This document shows, one piece after another, positions 24,248-32,570 of a stretch of DNA of 32,570 nucleotides. This DNA is from CAYJII01 sp964370225 (GTDB lineage Bacteria; Bacillota; Clostridia; Oscillospirales; Ruminococcaceae). Made by a program: the position numbers and the translations under genes. How positions within the stretch are numbered: the first letter of the stretch is position 1; every line of letters begins with the position of its first letter. The stretch covers positions 1-32,570 of the forward strand of contig CAYJII010000030.1 in NCBI GenBank assembly GCA_964370225.1, in the 5' to 3' direction. The notes under the pieces were generated by a model. That model was not told the DNA's origin. It searched no databases and worked only from the letters and a program-made list of their open reading frames with translations.

Positions 24248-26365
24248 ATGAACAATTCTAAAAAGAATTTTATTATTACAATAGTGATAGTATTGGTATT
24301 TATGCTTTTCTATTATTATAATCAACAAAATTTACAGGGAAATAATGGGGATGATAATTCTCAAGCTGATATTGTTTATGAAGAGAGTGCTAGTATTGAT
24401 GTAAATATCAGCTATGGAAGCGTCGGATTTGAAACAGTATCACACGAAACTGGAAATGTTGAGCAGTGGGAAATTGATCCAAACTCAAATATTTTTTCAC
24501 TAAAATGCATGGCGGACACAGAGCTTGGGGATGAATTTTACGATACGGTAAAGATAACTGTGGAGTATCTAGATGTGGGTGTTGGGAATTTTACACTATT
24601 ATATAATTCGACGCAACTAAAAGCGGATATCATATCAGGACAACCCGCTAATATTTTTCCCACCGGAGCCGAAATAAACTTTGATGTAGCCCTGACTATG
24701 GATAGTATGAGGCAATCGGATATTGTTCAGCTAGGCGATACAGGGGAGTGGAAAACGAAAACTTTTCTGCTAAATGATGCAGATTTTACGCAGTCTATTG
24801 AGGGTGCGGATTTTGTGATAGTGAATTATGTACCAAGCCAAACTTATATATTCCCTACATCACTGACAGTGAGGAATATATCGCTTGAGTACGAAAATTA
24901 TGTGGAAAATAAAAGTCAAGTTTCGGGCGATTTAGTATACGATATCATAAATTTAGCTGACGGAAGTACGGTTATTAGCGAAAGTACAAGTATTGACTTA
25001 ACTGATAATGAGGCACAAAGTTTTAGTGTTATAAATACATTCACACATAATAGCTGCTATGAGCTTAAAGTTATCAGTGTTGAGAACGAAGCGGTGATAG
25101 GAGGAACAGAGTTTAGTGTGATGCCTTTTTTTGAAGAAGATACCGTGAGCGCTAACGATGTTTTTGGAGTATGTACGCATTTTGGTCTTGAGTGGTTTGA
25201 TGGTGATGTTAACCTTAAGACAAGCGCTGCTGCATTGATGGGAGCGGGTTATATCAGAGATGAAATCAACTGGCATCGAGCAGAAACTGAAAAAGGTATT
25301 GTGAACATTCTACCCGAATGGGATGTGTTTGTAGACGAAGCCATTAAGTCTGGAGTAGAGCCTGTGTTGATTTTAGCATATGGTAACCCTTATTATGATG
25401 AAGGTGGACCACCGCATACAGAAGAAGGATTAGCTGCGTATGCAAATTATGTTAATACAGTAGTGGAGCATTTTGAAGGGCGAGTTAAATATTTTGAGGT
25501 GTGGAATGAGTATAATCTAGCGGGAACAGCATTTAATAGCACTTCAAGGCCGGCAGAAGATTATGCGAAACTGCTAAAAGTGGCATATCCTGTTATTAAA
25601 GAAGCAAATCCAGACGCGACAGTAATTGGTGGAGCAATGGCTGGACTTGATGATAATTGGATAAAAACAGTGCTAAGTGAAGCTGCATACTACATGGATG
25701 CATTGTCATATCATCCGTATACTTATCCCAATAATCCTGAGTATGGAGGCTTTGCAGTTTCAGCAAATTACTTAAGTGATGTTATGGCAAGTTATAACCC
25801 TAATTTATCACTGTGGGTGACAGAAATAGGTTGGCCGACAATGCAAGAAGAATCAGGGATAAGCGAGATGGAAGCAGCAGAATTTTTAGCAAGAAGCTAT
25901 ATTCTTTCAACCGTAGTATCGGTGGATAAAATGTTTTGGTATGACATGGTTAACGACGGTACAAATCCTAGTTATAGTGAGCATAATTTTGGGCTACTAC
26001 ATTCGTGGGATAATGAGCCTGCATTGGCTGCAAAATTCCCATATCTAGCATATAATACGGTGTCCAATCAGCTGCATGGAGCAAAATTGCAGTGGAGCGA
26101 CGGATTATCTGCAGATGTATTTTATGCAATGTATGATAAAGAGGAAAGTGGTACGAAACTTTTGATAGTGTGGACAGTGGATAAAGAAGCAACAATGACA
26201 CTTAATACTATTGGGGATGAAGTGAAAATTACAGATATTTTATCGAACTCTGAAATAGCTGCGACCGAAAATGGGCAAATACAAATCCCTGTTACCACTT
26301 CGCCGATTTTTATTGAGGGTGGATTTACGGATATATTCATAGAATCTTTTGAATACATTGATTAA
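24248..26365 (+). CDS. Membrane-anchored clan GH-A glycoside hydrolase (PslG/GH39-like) linked to the polysaccharide locus
   Basis: 705 residues. One N-terminal transmembrane helix (about 8-23) is followed by a beta-rich region (about 45-295) that looks like carbohydrate-binding or Ig-like sandwiches, then a (beta/alpha)8 barrel (about 300-600). The acid/base E421 is in EVWNEYN and the nucleophile E526 in WVTEIGW, the two glutamates at the ends of strands 4 and 7 as in clan GH-A. A short C-terminal beta domain closes the protein. The layout recalls PslG, which trims biofilm exopolysaccharide in Pseudomonas. I infer that this enzyme hydrolyses the polysaccharide made by this locus. Exact GH family and linkage are uncertain. 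The binding site is AGAGGGG. Confidence 0.82.
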   Translation: MNNSKKNFIITIVIVLVFMLFYYYNQQNLQGNNGDDNSQADIVYEESASIDVNISYGSVGFETVSHETGNVEQWEIDPNSNIFSLKCMADTELGDEFYDTVKITVEYLDVGVGNFTLLYNSTQLKADIISGQPANIFPTGAEINFDVALTMDSMRQSDIVQLGDTGEWKTKTFLLNDADFTQSIEGADFVIVNYVPSQTYIFPTSLTVRNISLEYENYVENKSQVSGDLVYDIINLADGSTVISESTSIDLTDNEAQSFSVINTFTHNSCYELKVISVENEAVIGGTEFSVMPFFEEDTVSANDVFGVCTHFGLEWFDGDVNLKTSAAALMGAGYIRDEINWHRAETEKGIVNILPEWDVFVDEAIKSGVEPVLILAYGNPYYDEGGPPHTEEGLAAYANYVNTVVEHFEGRVKYFEVWNEYNLAGTAFNSTSRPAEDYAKLLKVAYPVIKEANPDATVIGGAMAGLDDNWIKTVLSEAAYYMDALSYHPYTYPNNPEYGGFAVSANYLSDVMASYNPNLSLWVTEIGWPTMQEESGISEMEAAEFLARSYILSTVVSVDKMFWYDMVNDGTNPSYSEHNFGLLHSWDNEPALAAKFPYLAYNTVSNQLHGAKLQWSDGLSADVFYAMYDKEESGTKLLIVWTVDKEATMTLNTIGDEVKITDILSNSEIAATENGQIQIPVTTSPIFIEGGFTDIFIESFEYID

Positions 26366-26378
26366 TGTAAAGCATAGA

Positions 26379-26414
26379 ATACATAAAAATACATAATACT
26401 ATGTTTTTATGTAT
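26379..26414. repeat. AT-rich inverted repeat after the glycosidase gene
   Basis: ATACATAAAAA pairs with TTTTTATGTAT (11 bp), extended by CAT/ATG after a 2-nt bulge, with a 6-nt loop. It begins 14 bp past the glycosidase stop and may act as a weak terminator or processing hairpin. No T run follows. The remaining gap to 26597 is AT-rich, with a possible -10 TATAAT near 26525 but only a poor -35. Confidence 0.5.
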
Positions 26415-26597
26415 AATATGACAAAAAACATGCAATAATATTTGTGCAATCATGGAAACATACAAAATTTGAATAGATATGTATTTTTATAGTAAAACTT
26501 GTTTATTTTTCTCCTTAAATAAGATATAATTTTTATATAAAGATAGATATTTTTATAGTTAATAGGAATATTTGTCAAATTCGGGGGGGATTTTCTA

Positions 26598-27977
26598 ATG
26601 CACAAACGAAATTCAAGAGCTAGTCTTGATGTCGTTCAACTATTTATTGACATTTTACTTATACTGACAGCATACGCAGCTGCCAATCAAATTTATGCGT
26701 TCATAACAAAGAGTTATGTGGAGCCAAGCTATTTATGGGCGCTTGTTGTTTTTGGCGTTATATTTTTATTATTTATGTCAGCTAGAGACATGTATGATTT
26801 CACAACATTTTATTATGTAGATAGAATTTTTCGGCGAACTTTAATCTCGACGACATTTTCGTTGTTGTGCATAACTCCACCTATACTCTTAGCTAATTAT
26901 GACTTTGCGAGTAAACTTTTTTTCATTTTATTCGTAGTGTTTGCTTTTGTGCTTAACGTAAGTTGCAGAGTTTTTATACGATTTGCTAGAAAATCCAATA
27001 TGGGGGGCGGTTATACCCGAATTTTATTTATCGGTAGTCAGGAAATGTATGATAGATACAATGAGTATGTGAAAAAAACATCCTATAAAATAGAAGTTGT
27101 ATCAAGACTTGATTTTGATGCGCCAGAGCTACAAACAGAAGAAGAGATGGAAGAGTTGCTTGTGAAATTAAGTGTTAATGAGCTCACTTTTGTAAAATGT
27201 TTTGATGTTCCAACACCGATAAAAGTTAATAGTATTTTGCAAATATGCGAAGATATGGGAATAACTACTCACTTGCTATTGGACACATATGAATTGCCTG
27301 AGTCAGAAAAATTTATAAGCAGCATCGGCACAGTACCAGTGCTAACATACCACAGTGTTTCGCTTGATAGGGTGCAACTGTTTTGGAAAGCAATTATGGA
27401 TATATCTGGCGCATTGTTTGGGCTGATAGTATTTTCTCCAGTTTTCTTATTTACTGCTTTAGCGATTAAGATAGAGTCGCCAGGACCTGTAGTTTTTGCG
27501 CAGGAGAGGGTAGGTAAAAACGGAAAGAGATTTAAAATTTACAAGTTTAGATCGATGTATAAAGATGCAGAAGCTCGCAAAGCTGAACTGCAAGCAAAAA
27601 ATAAAATGTCGGGCGGATTAATGTTTAAAATTGACGATGACCCTAGAATAACACGAGTGGGCAAATTTATTAGAAAAACCAGTATTGACGAGCTACCACA
27701 GCTAATCAATGTGGTAAAAAGAGATATGAGCCTTGTGGGTACACGCCCGCCTACAGTGGATGAAGTGGAAAAATACGAGCGTCATCATCATAGGCGTATT
27801 AGCATAATGCCTGGGATAACTGGCATGTGGCAAGTTAGTGGTCGTAGTGAGATAACTGATTTTGAGGAAGTAGTTAAGCTTGATAAAAAATATATTGAGC
27901 AGTGGTCTATTGGGCTTGATATTAAGTTGATTATTAAGACAGTAACTTCTGTATTAGGTCGACGCGGGGCAGTTTAA
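26598..27977 (+). CDS. Polyprenyl-phosphate hexose-1-phosphate transferase (WcaJ/CpsE-type initiating sugar transferase)
   Basis: 459 residues. Four N-terminal transmembrane helices (to about 128), a soluble CoA-binding-like domain (about 135-255), one more hydrophobic helix (about 268-290) and the C-terminal catalytic bac_transf domain. Signature blocks are FAQERVGKNGKRFKIYKFRSM, DDDPRITRVGKFIRKTSIDELPQL, RDMSLVGTRPP, and PGITGMWQVSGRS. It transfers a hexose-1-phosphate (often glucose or galactose) to undecaprenyl phosphate, the first step of repeat-unit assembly on the cytoplasmic face. It lies on the plus strand, apart from the transferases it feeds. A weak GGGGGGGA binding site precedes the ATG. 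Confidence 0.93.
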   Translation: MHKRNSRASLDVVQLFIDILLILTAYAAANQIYAFITKSYVEPSYLWALVVFGVIFLLFMSARDMYDFTTFYYVDRIFRRTLISTTFSLLCITPPILLANYDFASKLFFILFVVFAFVLNVSCRVFIRFARKSNMGGGYTRILFIGSQEMYDRYNEYVKKTSYKIEVVSRLDFDAPELQTEEEMEELLVKLSVNELTFVKCFDVPTPIKVNSILQICEDMGITTHLLLDTYELPESEKFISSIGTVPVLTYHSVSLDRVQLFWKAIMDISGALFGLIVFSPVFLFTALAIKIESPGPVVFAQERVGKNGKRFKIYKFRSMYKDAEARKAELQAKNKMSGGLMFKIDDDPRITRVGKFIRKTSIDELPQLINVVKRDMSLVGTRPPTVDEVEKYERHHHRRISIMPGITGMWQVSGRSEITDFEEVVKLDKKYIEQWSIGLDIKLIIKTVTSVLGRRGAV

Positions 27978-27994
27978 AGCTTCTTATATACATA

Positions 27995-28029
27995 AAAAGT
28001 AAGCTCATGTAAATTATGAGCTTACTTTT
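27995..28029. terminator. Bidirectional terminator between the initiating transferase and the HxlR gene
   Basis: A perfect 14-bp stem (AAAAGTAAGCTCAT with ATGAGCTTACTTTT), 7-nt loop, flanked by A and T runs, between two convergent genes. Confidence 0.9.
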
Positions 28030-28077
28030 CTTATTTCAACAACTATGACTAATTACTAAAACAGTAATTTGCAAATT

Positions 28078-28404
28078 CTATTCCAAACCCCATTTTGCAA
28101 GCGACTGCAAGGTTGGCATTAACTCTTTTGATTTTTCTGTAATAAAATATTCCACCCTAATAGGCATTTCGTTATATTGGACGCGTGTAATCAGCCCATC
28201 TTTTTCAAGGTCTTTTAACGATGAGGCGAGCATAGTGTTAGTAATTCCGTTAACTTTTTTCATCAGCTCATTATATCTTATACCTTGCTCACCCGAAAGA
28301 ACGCAAAGTATAGGTATTTTCCATTTGCCCCCGATGCGTTTTAGTGCAGTTTGCAAAGGACAGACTTTTCCACAAGGACAGTGGTTTGCTGTACATACAC
28401 TCAT
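28078..28404 (-). CDS. HxlR-family winged-helix transcriptional regulator
   Basis: 108 residues, full length for the family. The HxlR domain reads CPLQTALKRIGGKWKIPILCVLSG, then RYNELMKKVNGITNTMLASSLKDLEKDGLI and the wing R.EYFITEKSKEL. The N terminus carries four cysteines within 15 residues (C4, C9, C11, C15), C15 being the common CP cysteine. This suggests a thiol or metal-based sensor, which is inference. It is divergent from a flavin-binding protein gene, with shared promoter/operator DNA between them. Good AGGAGG binding site. Confidence 0.92.
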   Translation of the reverse strand: MSVCTANHCPCGKVCPLQTALKRIGGKWKIPILCVLSGEQGIRYNELMKKVNGITNTMLASSLKDLEKDGLITRVQYNEMPIRVEYFITEKSKELMPTLQSLAKWGLE

Positions 28405-28437
28405 TTTTTTCTTACCTCCTCATTTTAATTTGCGTTA

Positions 28438-28493
28438 TTGACTGTAGCTTTACTATATGATATTATTATATCAACTCAGAAAAACAAAGTCAA
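28438..28493. promoter_or_regulatory. Overlapping divergent promoters with a shared palindromic operator
   Basis: Plus strand: TTGACT (28438-28443), 17 bp, TATTAT (28461-28466). Minus strand: TTGACT (28488-28493), 17 bp, TATAAT (28465-28470). Both -10 boxes lie inside one inverted repeat, TGATATTATTATATCA (28458-28473). A dimeric regulator bound there would cover both promoters at once; the HxlR protein is the obvious candidate. Confidence 0.8.
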
Positions 28494-28523
28494 TATTAAA
28501 AACTTATTAAAGGAGAGCGTGAA

Positions 28524-28919
28524 ATGAAAAATTTAGAAAATGTAAGCAAATTATTTATGGATCAAGAAAGCACTAAAATTATTAGCACTGTGTCAAAAGA
28601 TGGTGAGGTACACTCAATCGTTGCGGGTAGCATCATGGTGTTAGATGATGATACTATGGCGGTTGCAGAAGTATTTATGAATACTACAAGCGCTAATTTA
28701 GCAGATAATGACAAAGTAGCTTTGCTTGCAGTGAAAGGGATGGAATCATACTTAGTAAGCGGTACGGTGATAAAAAGAAGCACTGACGGTGGGTTATATG
28801 ACACAATTGCAGAGAAATTTGCAGCAATGAATATGCAAATAAAAGCAGTTTGGACATTTTCTATTGATAAGATTTATGATGAGAGTGCAGGTCCAAACGG
28901 AGGCAAACAAATTTTTTAG
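28524..28919 (+). CDS. Pyridoxamine 5'-phosphate oxidase-like (split-barrel, FMN-binding) protein
   Basis: 131 residues, a single split-barrel domain. Strand patterns such as IISTVSKDGEVHSIVAG, TMAVAEVFMNTTSANLADNDKVALLAV and SYLVSGTVI match small PNPOx-like proteins of anaerobes that bind FMN. No true PNPOx substrate motif is evident, so a general flavin reductase or binding role is more likely than vitamin B6 synthesis. The binding site is AAAGGAGAG. It is divergent from the HxlR regulator, which probably controls it, and is ended by the hairpin at 28944-28979. Confidence 0.85.
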   Translation: MKNLENVSKLFMDQESTKIISTVSKDGEVHSIVAGSIMVLDDDTMAVAEVFMNTTSANLADNDKVALLAVKGMESYLVSGTVIKRSTDGGLYDTIAEKFAAMNMQIKAVWTFSIDKIYDESAGPNGGKQIF

Positions 28920-28943
28920 TTAGTACATATAGCGTGATAAATG

Positions 28944-28979
28944 AAAAACAGTATCAAGTTTATACTTGGTACTGTTTTT
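28944..28979 (+). terminator. Terminator after the PNPOx-like gene
   Basis: A 16-bp stem with one G-T pair (AAAAACAGTATCAAGT with ACTTGGTACTGTTTTT), 4-nt loop and terminal T run, 24 bp past the stop codon. Confidence 0.88.
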
Positions 28980-29005
28980 GCTATCGGATATTTTTTCGTA
29001 AAAGC

Positions 29006-29047
29006 AAAAGGGAAAAGCCAAGCAATTAAGCTTGGCTCCTCCCTTTT
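29006..29047 (-). terminator. Terminator after the large secreted protein gene
   Basis: Nested stems AAAAGGG/CCCTTTT and AGCCAAGC/GCTTGGCT are separated by a small internal loop. On the minus strand the hairpin lies 23 bp past the stop of the 1105-residue protein. Some termination in the plus direction is also possible. Confidence 0.85.
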
Positions 29048-29070
29048 GTATCATGAACAGAACTAGATAT

Positions 29071-32000
29071 TTAAGTAGGTTGAGGTTCGTTTTTCACCTC
29101 TTTTTTACGCATCATTATCATTAAGATGAACTGCACTATAACTATTATTGCAAATACAATACTGTAGATATCAAATATTGTCATAGGAAGTGTGAAATCC
29201 TGTGTGATAAACAATAAGATTACGCTGAAAACTGCTAGAACAAATAGGATTGCTTTGGTGACAACACGTTTTTTGCACCTAGTTTCACTTTCCTCTTCAG
29301 TATAGTCATCATCAGTTTTTGCATCATCTTCCTTGCCTTTTTTTGCTCTTGCTACGAAATAAATTATCATTAAGAGCATTGCGACAATTGTCATAATCAA
29401 GTCAAATAAACTCCATGCGCCATCTGGGATATATGCACTTTGTGGTACTCCGTTATCAGTTATGACAACACTCTCTACTACACCATCATCATAGTGAACT
29501 GCGATAGTATTATCCCCATCGTCTAAATCAGTGAATGCTTCGGGAGAAATAGACACGATACCATTTTCGACTTCAAATAAATTAGGTTCGATGGACTCAT
29601 CGTTAATAGTGACATCATTAGGCATTTCGTCAGGCCTATTCGTATCAATATCAATTCCGCCATCTGGTTTTACTTCTATAGATGGCTTATTATTATCACC
29701 TGAATTATCAGGAGGGGTACCGACGTTGCCCTCTTCTTCGAGTGCACTCTCGGTGTCATCATCATCTGGGAAAACGGTTATGATGGAATCTTGATATATG
29801 AATGTGTAGTTGGAGCTGTTACTTACTACTTCCTTTGAAAATACTATGGGGTGCTCACCGATTACTGTCCCATCACTTTCGGTAGTGAACGCAGCATCTT
29901 CTGTGACTATTGTATTTTTAGTATCACTTCCTTTAAAATTATTAGAATATGTGAAAGTTAATTCTGGGATTTCATCACCGACTATAATCTCTTTTTCATC
30001 AGCAGTAACGGTAATTACTACCGGAGTAATTGTTACCGATACAGTAGTAGTAAAGCGATCATATGTGTTATCATTTGGGATAAAGGTGACATTCACATTT
30101 CCTGAATCATCAACATCTTTAGGCGGAGTAACAAAAACCCATGTGCCATCCACTACATTGCCTGCATTATCTCGTGCTGTACCAACAATCAAGCCATTTT
30201 CTAAGTTCTCTGCATCATACTCGACAGTGATATTATCTGCAACAGCTTGAGTAATCCTAGGAGTAGTATCTGGGACGGGATCAGGTGCAGGTGCCGGAGC
30301 TGGTGGAGTAGGAGCAGCATTTACTGTTAAAGTTGCAGTCTGATATGAGAATATGTAGTTTGTAGTATTGCTTTGAGCTTCTTCGCTAAAAAATATTGGG
30401 AACTTGCCAGTAGCGTTACCATCGGTGTTAGTAATTACTGTGGGATCTTTTGTGACTACGCTTTCTTTGGTATCGTTACCTTTAAAATCGTCTGAATAGG
30501 TATAATCAAAACTAGGTAGCAAGTCACCCGATGTGATTGTTTTATCCACTGCTGAAATTGTGATTTCTACAGGAGTAATTTCCACTTTTATAGTAGTATC
30601 AAATTTATTATACTTATCGAGATCATCGGGGGTAAAGGTAACTACTACATCGCTTGAGGAATCGTCAACATCTTTAGGCGGTGTAACAAATGACCATGAA
30701 CCAGGTATGGTATTTCCGTCGTCATCCTTGACTATACCTTCGATTATAGAATCATCGAGATTTTCACCTAAATATGGCGTTGTAATATCGTCTAGTTCAA
30801 AGATGTTTGAAGGAGAGAGTGTTTGGGAGTATATATCCAATGTAGTTTGCTTGTAAACAAATACGTAGTTATTTGGGTTAATATCATACATCTCATCTTT
30901 TGCAAAAAGCTCAACATTAGTGTCATTTGTAACTGGGAAATGCCCCGCTACCAAGCTATCAGTTAATTCTTTGTCTGCTTTTTTTGGAGTGTAGTTTGGA
31001 TCTGTTTTTACAACTTTCTCATAGGGTTCATCAGCTAACCAGTCCAATACATCAATTGTTTCGCTTTCAAATGGTATGCGCGCATACGAGCTTTCGTTGA
31101 CCGTAAATATTGGCAACTTATCGCCAACTTCAATCATATTATCTGGGTCAGAGGAGCTTGGTGTTATCTCAAATTTTAGAGGAATAATTGTTATGTCGAC
31201 ATCAGTAACGACGTTATTACTGTTCACGTATTTGTCTGGAAAACTTGGTGTAAATTTAATTTCATAGTTTTGTGGAATGATAAAGTCTTGTTTAGTTTCA
31301 TCGTTCCAATGCACATGTTTAGCACCTTCGCCAACATATGCCCACGTTCCCTCCACTGCATTACCATTGCTATCTACGGGGTTTGGTAGAGTACTTAACT
31401 CTACTATTTTTGCATCATATATTTCTTCAAAAGAATTAATTTCAGGGATGATTATAGTAGGCTTCTCATCGGGGTCACCTGAAGGTGGGCAAACGTTATC
31501 AGTGTAGCTAATGTTTAAATATTTTTCGTTAGTATAAGTTTGTGATGAAGTCGCAGCAGCGGCACTATCACCAACAAGCAATGTATAAACATCAACTAGT
31601 AATGGAGCGCCCCAATATGCAGAAGTACCGCCGACTGCGGTTATTTCGCCAGATTCAGCTGGTAGGAGCGAGCCGCTGATACCGTAGATTCCACCTTGTG
31701 CGAAAACACTGCCACTATATACTGAGCCAACACCAACGCTGATTCCATTTCCTGCTTTTGACACTGCATTAATTGTACCGCAATTTACAAAGCTAATCGA
31801 GCCGTTTATACCATGATGATTGGTATTATCCGATGTAGTTTTAGCATCAAGTATCACGTTTTGAACATGTGCAATTGCTCCGTTAATACCATGTCCATTT
31901 GTTGCAGATGCATCAATTGTTATGCCCGAAACATTATTTAATGCCCCGTTAATGCCATGTGCATCAATCCCGTCTCCGCCACTGCCACCAGTAGCGATTA

Positions 32001-32388
32001 GCTTACCAGTTCCGTTAAATGAAGTAGTATCTACCATTAAACCTGTTCCGACTGAATTGATAAAGCTATTTGTGCCTTCAAGTTTTATGGATACATTTGG
32101 CTCAATGGATAGCACAGGAGAAGCAGAATTTCCGCTTGCTACTACATTGCTAAAGGTGAAAACCATAGGTGCAGTTTGAGTTATAGTTCCAGTTACATCT
32201 GGGTGCGAAGTTATCTCGCCTGTACTTGTTATGGTTACTGCAATATCGTTGATTTTAAACGGTGTGGTTAAATCAGCAGAGGGGTCTGCTGACACCAGGT
32301 ATACAAATTGAAGTAATATCGTCATGCATAATAATATCGATAAAGGTTTTTGGTGTTTTGTGTTTATCATTCCATTTCTCTTTTTCAT
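29071..32388 (-). CDS. Large secreted multi-domain protein with beta-helix-like region, MBG-like repeats and three C-terminal membrane helices
   Basis: 1105 residues. A signal peptide (1-34, ending VSADP) leads to an N-terminal region (about 45-260) rich in Gly, Asn and Ser with recurring HGINGxI units, suggesting a parallel beta-helix. Three units follow, each pairing an Ig-like module with an MBG-like module of the 'ITxxxKxIxxGDxLPxxxxxYS' type. The last two units, near 540-700 and 720-880, are strongly similar, both with WxFVTPPKDVDDS, and are split by an Ala-Pro-rich linker. The C terminus has three hydrophobic helices (about 994-1013, 1041-1061, 1069-1092) with an acidic loop between the first two. 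It probably displays its repeats outside the cell. There is no LPxTG motif. Function unknown. AAAGGAG precedes the ATG. Confidence 0.85.
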   Translation of the reverse strand: MKKRNGMINTKHQKPLSILLCMTILLQFVYLVSADPSADLTTPFKINDIAVTITSTGEITSHPDVTGTITQTAPMVFTFSNVVASGNSASPVLSIEPNVSIKLEGTNSFINSVGTGLMVDTTSFNGTGKLIATGGSGGDGIDAHGINGALNNVSGITIDASATNGHGINGAIAHVQNVILDAKTTSDNTNHHGINGSISFVNCGTINAVSKAGNGISVGVGSVYSGSVFAQGGIYGISGSLLPAESGEITAVGGTSAYWGAPLLVDVYTLLVGDSAAAATSSQTYTNEKYLNISYTDNVCPPSGDPDEKPTIIIPEINSFEEIYDAKIVELSTLPNPVDSNGNAVEGTWAYVGEGAKHVHWNDETKQDFIIPQNYEIKFTPSFPDKYVNSNNVVTDVDITIIPLKFEITPSSSDPDNMIEVGDKLPIFTVNESSYARIPFESETIDVLDWLADEPYEKVVKTDPNYTPKKADKELTDSLVAGHFPVTNDTNVELFAKDEMYDINPNNYVFVYKQTTLDIYSQTLSPSNIFELDDITTPYLGENLDDSIIEGIVKDDDGNTIPGSWSFVTPPKDVDDSSSDVVVTFTPDDLDKYNKFDTTIKVEITPVEITISAVDKTITSGDLLPSFDYTYSDDFKGNDTKESVVTKDPTVITNTDGNATGKFPIFFSEEAQSNTTNYIFSYQTATLTVNAAPTPPAPAPAPDPVPDTTPRITQAVADNITVEYDAENLENGLIVGTARDNAGNVVDGTWVFVTPPKDVDDSGNVNVTFIPNDNTYDRFTTTVSVTITPVVITVTADEKEIIVGDEIPELTFTYSNNFKGSDTKNTIVTEDAAFTTESDGTVIGEHPIVFSKEVVSNSSNYTFIYQDSIITVFPDDDDTESALEEEGNVGTPPDNSGDNNKPSIEVKPDGGIDIDTNRPDEMPNDVTINDESIEPNLFEVENGIVSISPEAFTDLDDGDNTIAVHYDDGVVESVVITDNGVPQSAYIPDGAWSLFDLIMTIVAMLLMIIYFVARAKKGKEDDAKTDDDYTEEESETRCKKRVVTKAILFVLAVFSVILLFITQDFTLPMTIFDIYSIVFAIIVIVQFILMIMMRKKEVKNEPQPT

Positions 32389-32447
32389 TGGGGGAACTCC
32401 TTTTTAACAATAGAAACCATTGGTCGTATGCGTTTATTGCTAGTAAT

Positions 32448-32476
32448 ATTATACCAAAAAAACTGCGTAAAATCAA
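32448..32476 (-). promoter_or_regulatory. Promoter of the large secreted protein gene
   Basis: Minus strand: -35 TTGATT (32471-32476), 17-bp spacer, -10 TATAAT (32448-32453), about 60 bp before the start codon. From here to the window end at 32570 I see only AT-rich sequence without a gene. Confidence 0.75.
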
Positions 32477-32570
32477 TGTTAATGTTGAAAGATATTATGC
32501 AACTTTAACAAAAATTACTAATTTTGTGCATCTTATTAAATACTAGTGCAAAAACATGTCGTATAAGTAT

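Overview
The window reads as chromosomal DNA of a low-GC Gram-positive bacterium, most likely a Clostridia-type Bacillota. The evidence is AT-rich sequence, AGGAGG-type ribosome binding sites with several TTG/GTG starts, sigma-A type TTGACA/TATAAT promoters, a YesM/YesN two-component pair, a sortase-type cell-wall anchor, and a polysaccharide co-polymerase split into separate membrane (CpsC/YveK-like) and tyrosine-kinase (CpsD-like) polypeptides. Two N runs (7411-7510 and 10002-10011) show that it is a gapped draft assembly. I cannot name a genus.

Left part (1-5.5 kb): the 3' part of a YesM-like histidine kinase, its YesN/AraC-type response regulator and a strong terminator. Next comes a guanine deaminase gene behind a promoter and a purine riboswitch, then a convergent intracellular GH29 alpha-L-fucosidase. 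The riboswitch is the most interesting element. Its terminator 5' arm is built from the aptamer's own P3/J3-1/P1 strands, so ligand binding should switch the guanine deaminase ON.

Middle left (5.5-10 kb): a sortase-anchored leucine-rich-repeat surface protein (interrupted by an assembly gap) and an HK/OmpR-type two-component system, all on the minus strand. An identical 18-bp interrupted palindrome lies upstream of the LRR gene and across the -35 box of the two-component operon. This suggests autoregulation plus control of the surface protein.

Centre (10-28 kb): an exopolysaccharide/capsule locus of the Wzx/Wzy type. A nine-gene minus-strand operon (20556 to 10082) encodes an EpsG-like polymerase, a flippase, two tandem acyltransferase-3 paralogues, a membrane-tethered alpha/beta hydrolase, a GT2, a ManC-like mannose-1-phosphate guanylyltransferase and two GT4 glycosyltransferases. 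It ends in a clear terminator. A second minus-strand operon (23933 to 21531) encodes a BY-kinase-like protein lacking the Walker A lysine, a secreted CARDB-like membrane protein and a Wzz/YveK-type chain-length protein. A plus-strand membrane-anchored metallophosphoesterase lies between the two operons. Pointing the other way are a membrane-anchored clan GH-A glycosidase resembling PslG-type biofilm enzymes and the initiating polyprenyl-phosphate hexose-1-phosphate transferase. Together these supply initiation, sugar nucleotide, assembly, acyl decoration, flipping, polymerisation, length control and trimming.

Right end (28-32.5 kb): a divergent HxlR regulator / flavin-binding (PNPOx-like) pair whose two promoters share one palindrome, and an 1105-residue secreted protein with a beta-helix-like region, repeated MBG-like modules and three C-terminal membrane helices. 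I saw no tRNA, rRNA, CRISPR array or transposase.
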